Origin: Antedon mediterranea
Taxonomy: Eukaryota > Echinodermata > Crinoidea > Comatulida > Antedonidae
Length of the DNA: 64,000 nucleotides
Direction of reading: 5' to 3'
Assembly (NCBI RefSeq): GCF_964355755.1
Contig: NC_092675.1
Coordinates: 26,268,412 to 26,332,411, forward strand
Shown: positions 60,648 to 64,000 of the stretch, piece by piece
Layout of the letters: every line of letters begins with the position of its first letter
Numbering within the stretch: position 1 is the first letter of the stretch
The notes under the pieces: model-generated
The model's database searches: none
Seen by the model: only the letters and a program-made list of their open reading frames with translations
Told to the model about the DNA's origin: nothing
Program-made: the position numbers and the translations under genes

Positions 60648-61600
60648 TTTTTCATATTTATGAAAGCTAATTTGTCTCTCCTCTTACAAAGTCCTTTTAT
60701 TTTTGGTGTGATCCATGGTTTGTCATTTGAATGAACTTTAATTCTGCGCTTTGGGAAACAACGTTCGTATGCCAGACATAATGTTGATTCGAAAATATTT
60801 ACTTTTTCATCAAGGTCGTCGGTTTCCAGTATTTCATGCCAATCTTGTGATGTTATCCATTGACCAAATCTATTGCAAGCAGATTCGCTAAAAGGCCGGA
60901 AAGACTTAATAACATTGCGGCCCTTAATGCAGACGAATCCAGGTTTTGGTTTCCATAAAATCGAATTATGGTCACTACGACCAAAGGGTGCATGAACAAC
61001 CGGTTCTTCGTAATGTTGATAAAAGTTAGTTATAAGCAAGTCCAGAATATTACCACTGTTGTCCCTAGTTGAAGTTTTGACAACTTGTCGAAGACCAGTT
61101 GACGAGCAAAATTGTTTAACTTTCGCGCGGGCTTCGTTAAAATCACCGCTAATGAGAATCGCCGCTGACGGTGATGATGTTCTAATGCTGTCAACGGATT
61201 CTCTTAAATAACGAAGAAGTGTTGTTTGTGTACTAACTGGTTGTCCAGGGCTGTAATAAATAATACACAAATGTAAGGATGACATGATCCGTGGCGTTTT
61301 TGATGGCGATACTTTAATCCACATACCTTCCAGAACATCTGGAATAGGAATAGGATTGATTGTGCGAGCTTTGATAGTATCCTTAATTAGTGCAGCTACG
61401 CCACCCCCTATACGATCACTCCGTCCACTACTAAAACAAAAGTATCCGTCGATATCAATTTTGTGTTCGTTTTCTTTATTAGTCCATGATTCACTAAACA
61501 GGCCAATGTCAATATGTTTATCTTCCAAATACATAGACATTTCATCAATCTTATTCATTATAGACCTTATAAGGTTACTTTTTAAAAAACCTTATTTTTA
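60611..61600 (-). pseudogene. LINE apurinic-type endonuclease domain
   Basis: Starts within RSIMNKIDEM, equivalent to the usual RSLMNK..EL start of LINE endonucleases. Contains GLFSESWTN (catalytic Glu), LISGDFNE (catalytic Asp/Asn pair) and GRSDHNSIL (SDH motif). Cleaves target DNA in target-primed reverse transcription. The frame runs out shortly after CKRRDKLAF, where the RT continues in another frame. Confidence 0.85.
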
Positions 61601-61827
61601 CATTTTTATATGATATTAAAAAGCGTCTGGTTGTTACCGAGTTGGTCACGGACATGTCAGTCTGTGACCAGTGTTATTACAGTAAGCTAAAGTCAGCATT
61701 TTAACAGTAAAGTTTATTTCAATATGCTTTGAAATCAATAATCAAAATATAGTATATAGTTAAAAAAAATTGAATTAATCAACATAGAAATATTAAGGAG
61801 GAGCCAACATAATAACTACTAATCAAA

Positions 61828-64000
61828 ATAATAATAATAATAATAATAATAAGATTTTTATAGCGCACATACCACTCCAGAGTGCTCAAGGCGCATTTAA
61901 AAATAAAAAAGAAATAAATCATACAAATTCCTGGCAAATAAAATGCAATTTCTTTGGAGGGTCCCCATCCGTTGTCATTCTGTCGCGGTCCCGGACCCCT
62001 ACCTAGGTGACCAAACAAAGGAGCAGGATACACATTTGCCTTGCCACAGACGACCGGGTGCTCAGAGACAACAACCAAGACAGAGGCACCCCAAAGAGAA
62101 TGCTGGCCAGGAAAAGGTATAAAAAACAATTCTAAGTCTAAACAACTTTAAGAAAACTCATGATTTCCATATGCCTTAATGAATAAATGTGTTTTTAATA
62201 ATTTTTTAAAAGTATCAACAGTTTTGCAAAATCTTATAGAGCTCGGTAGAGCATTCCACAGACGAGGAGCAGTAACAGAGAATGCTCTGTCACCCCATGA
62301 GTGGTGAGACCTAGGCTGATGTAGAAGCAGCGAGTCACTAGAGCGCAGATTACGTCCGGGAACATACAGCCTAAGCATGTCAGAAATATATTCAGGAGCC
62401 ATGCCATTTATAGACTTAAAAACAAAGAGTAATATTTTAAAAACAATGCGGTACCTAACAGGGAGCCAATGCAATATTTCCAAAGTATTTGATATGTGTC
62501 CATATCTTGGTAATTTTTTAACAACTCGTGCCGCTGTATTTTGAATCAGTTGGAGCCTGTGGAGTTGTTTTTGTGGTAGCCCGTATAGCAAAGAGTTTCC
62601 CATATCTAGTCGTGAAGTGACAAAAGCATGAACAAGTTGTTTAGCTGCTGTCTCATTTATAAACTTACGAACCCTTCGAATGTTTTGCAAGTGAAAAGAC
62701 GACGCAGAAATAGTTTTTGAGATATGAGAAATCATAGTCATACCCACATCCATTTCAACCCCAAGATTTCTAACCTGCATAGCCGGGTCAATTTGGGTTT
62801 CACCAATGTGAATAAAGCTTGGTGGCAGTTTTTCCAACTGCTGTTTTGATCCAAAGAGAACAAATTCTGTTTTTTCATCATTTAATTTAAGAAAGTTGTT
62901 TTTCATCCAGACACGCAATTCATAGATACAATGTTGGAGCAATTCCAAAGAAATGTCACTGTGTTTCATAGTAGGTTTAAAAGAAATATAAATCTGAGTA
63001 TCATCAGCATAAACATGATAGCACAGATCATATTTACTTATGATATCCCGTATCGGGTGTAAATAAATAGTAAACCATTGCGGCCCAAGAACAGATCCTT
63101 GTGGTACCGAAAAGTTTAGAAAAGAAGCTTTTGAAATAGCATCACCAATACATACGTGTTGAGGTCGTTTTTCCAAATATGACCGACACCAATCAAGTGC
63201 ATTTCCTTCAATACCAATATAGGTACTGAGTCTATTTAGCAACACAGAATGATCAACCGTATCAAATGCTGCACTTAAATCTAATAATACTAGAGCAGTT
63301 AGCTTTCCATCATCCATCCCACGTAGGATGTCATTATTTACACGAAGTAATGCCGTTTCAGTACTGTGATGCGCTTTGTAGGCAGATTGATACGGATCAA
63401 GTAGGCCATGTTTTTGTACATGCGACAAAATCCGTTTAGAAACAACCTTCTCAATTATTTTTTCTAAAAAACTAAGATTCGAGATAGGTCTGTAGTTTTT
63501 CAGAATCTCGGGATCTAGACCTGTTTTTTTCAATGTGGGTCGAACATGGGTGACTTTTAGAGACTCTGGGAAAGAACCACTTTCAAGAGACTTATTAACA
63601 ATATGTGTGATTAATGGAATAAATGCAGAAGTACATTTCTTAATCAGTGAAGTTGGTACCGGGTCAAGTGCACATGATTTAGAAGGAGAATTTTTGACAA
63701 TTTTTAAAATTTCCTCATCACTTGCAGGTTCGAACTGAGAAAACCGTATAGACCTAGTTAAACCATAAGATATATTACATTTATCAGAAGCAGTTATAAC
63801 TTCGCCAGTATTTTCATTTTCTAGTGAATCACGAATTGATTTAATTTTATTTACAAAAAACACAGAAAATCTTTCAGCAAGAGCTTCATCGGAGACAGAC
63901 GAAGGAAGGACCGATGACTTGGAGTGATGTAAAAGTTTATTTACTATATTGAAAAGTTTCTTTTGATCACCTGTGCAGTCACTAACCAGACTAGAGTAAT
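61828..64000 (-). mobile_element. Second CR1/L2-type LINE, open to the window end
   Basis: The 3' end on - is GTGCGCTATAAAAATCTT followed by (ATT)n at about 61828-61852. A 3' UTR of about 300 nt separates it from the coding end at 62148. The 5' part, with the endonuclease, lies beyond 64000. Confidence 0.88.
62148..64000 (-). CDS. LINE reverse transcriptase, 5' part outside the window
   Basis: An uninterrupted frame from the window edge to TAA at 62148-62150, at least 617 codons. Motifs: KNYRPISNLSFLEKIIEKVV, LDLSAAFDTVDH, VPQGSVLGPQWF, YHVYADDTQIY (YADD box), LNDEKTE, then the C-terminal LHWLPVRYRIVFKILLFVFK and GDRAFSVTAPRLWNALPSSI. This is the same C-terminal family as the fragment at 50125-50690. 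No stop or frameshift is visible, so the element may be recent. It is antisense to gene D. Confidence 0.9.
   Translation of the reverse strand, partial: YSSLVSDCTGDQKKLFNIVNKLLHHSKSSVLPSSVSDEALAERFSVFFVNKIKSIRDSLENENTGEVITASDKCNISYGLTRSIRFSQFEPASDEEILKIVKNSPSKSCALDPVPTSLIKKCTSAFIPLITHIVNKSLESGSFPESLKVTHVRPTLKKTGLDPEILKNYRPISNLSFLEKIIEKVVSKRILSHVQKHGLLDPYQSAYKAHHSTETALLRVNNDILRGMDDGKLTALVLLDLSAAFDTVDHSVLLNRLSTYIGIEGNALDWCRSYLEKRPQHVCIGDAISKASFLNFSVPQGSVLGPQWFTIYLHPIRDIISKYDLCYHVYADDTQIYISFKPTMKHSDISLELLQHCIYELRVWMKNNFLKLNDEKTEFVLFGSKQQLEKLPPSFIHIGETQIDPAMQVRNLGVEMDVGMTMISHISKTISASSFHLQNIRRVRKFINETAAKQLVHAFVTSRLDMGNSLLYGLPQKQLHRLQLIQNTAARVVKKLPRYGHISNTLEILHWLPVRYRIVFKILLFVFKSINGMAPEYISDMLRLYVPGRNLRSSDSLLLHQPRSHHSWGDRAFSVTAPRLWNALPSSIRFCKTVDTFKKLLKTHLFIKAYGNHEFS

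Larger units (their letters stand above)
58885..61600 (-). mobile_element. CR1/L2-like LINE, frameshifted, with endonuclease and reverse transcriptase
   Basis: Antisense to gene D. The order on - is endonuclease (60611-61558), reverse transcriptase (59121-60647), a C-terminal part in another frame down to about 58924, then an (AAT)n tail at 58890-58915. A stop lies just upstream of the endonuclease start at about 61595, so the copy is 5' truncated. At least two frame changes (near 60640 and near 59130) break the protein. Confidence 0.85.

Overview
The window is AT-rich metazoan DNA with short exons, long introns and a dense mix of transposable elements. The gene family, the recurring AGGCCT palindrome (e.g. 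near 11540, 21105, 33686, 45385) and the LINE/SINE content suggest a marine deuterostome, most likely an echinoderm. That is an inference; no species marker is visible.

The genes are a head-to-tail cluster of four related receptor genes on the + strand. Their ectodomain is built like the vertebrate angiopoietin receptors Tie1/Tie2: two N-terminal Ig-like domains, EGF repeats that include a Tie-type module ([11 protein letters not shown]), a third Ig-like domain and FN3 domains. Gene B (11412-30822, 1342 aa) and gene C (33455-51709, 1352 aa) are complete in frame. They carry two intracellular protein tyrosine phosphatase (PTP) domains, not the kinase of Tie. D1 has the catalytic signature [10 protein letters not shown] and a WPD loop. 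D2 keeps CX5R but has WPV in place of WPD. Gene A (before 215 to 7052) has the same ectodomain without the third Ig. It ends in a short tyrosine-rich tail with no phosphatase domain. Gene D (55514-57894 onward) is partial: signal peptide, two Ig domains and the first EGF exon, then two antisense LINEs up to the window end.

Layout. 1-7460: gene A, with a composite inverted SINE pair in an intron. 7906-11634: an abutting tandem duplication of about 1.87 kb that gives gene B two signal-peptide exons. 11406-30822: gene B, with a hAT-like element (8-bp target duplication), a SINE, a GGTC-array element and MITEs in its introns. 30823-33448: intergenic, with a solo LTR and a LINE remnant. 33449-51709: gene C, interrupted by a young 4.6-kb LTR retrotransposon exactly at a 5' splice site, and with a piggyBac-type MITE and a LINE 3' fragment in a later intron. 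51710-55507: intergenic, with SINE and LINE remnants. 55508-57894: gene D exons. 57895-64000: two antisense LINEs.

Inferred logic: a Tie-type ligand-binding ectodomain coupled to phosphatase output (B, C) or to a phosphorylatable tail (A) is a set of paired receptors that could oppose or tune a Tie-like kinase. In both phosphatase genes the splice junction between the transmembrane and PTP exons is unusual: a GC donor in B, and a retrotransposon inserted in the donor in C. Whether the phosphatase half is always joined to the receptor is therefore open.
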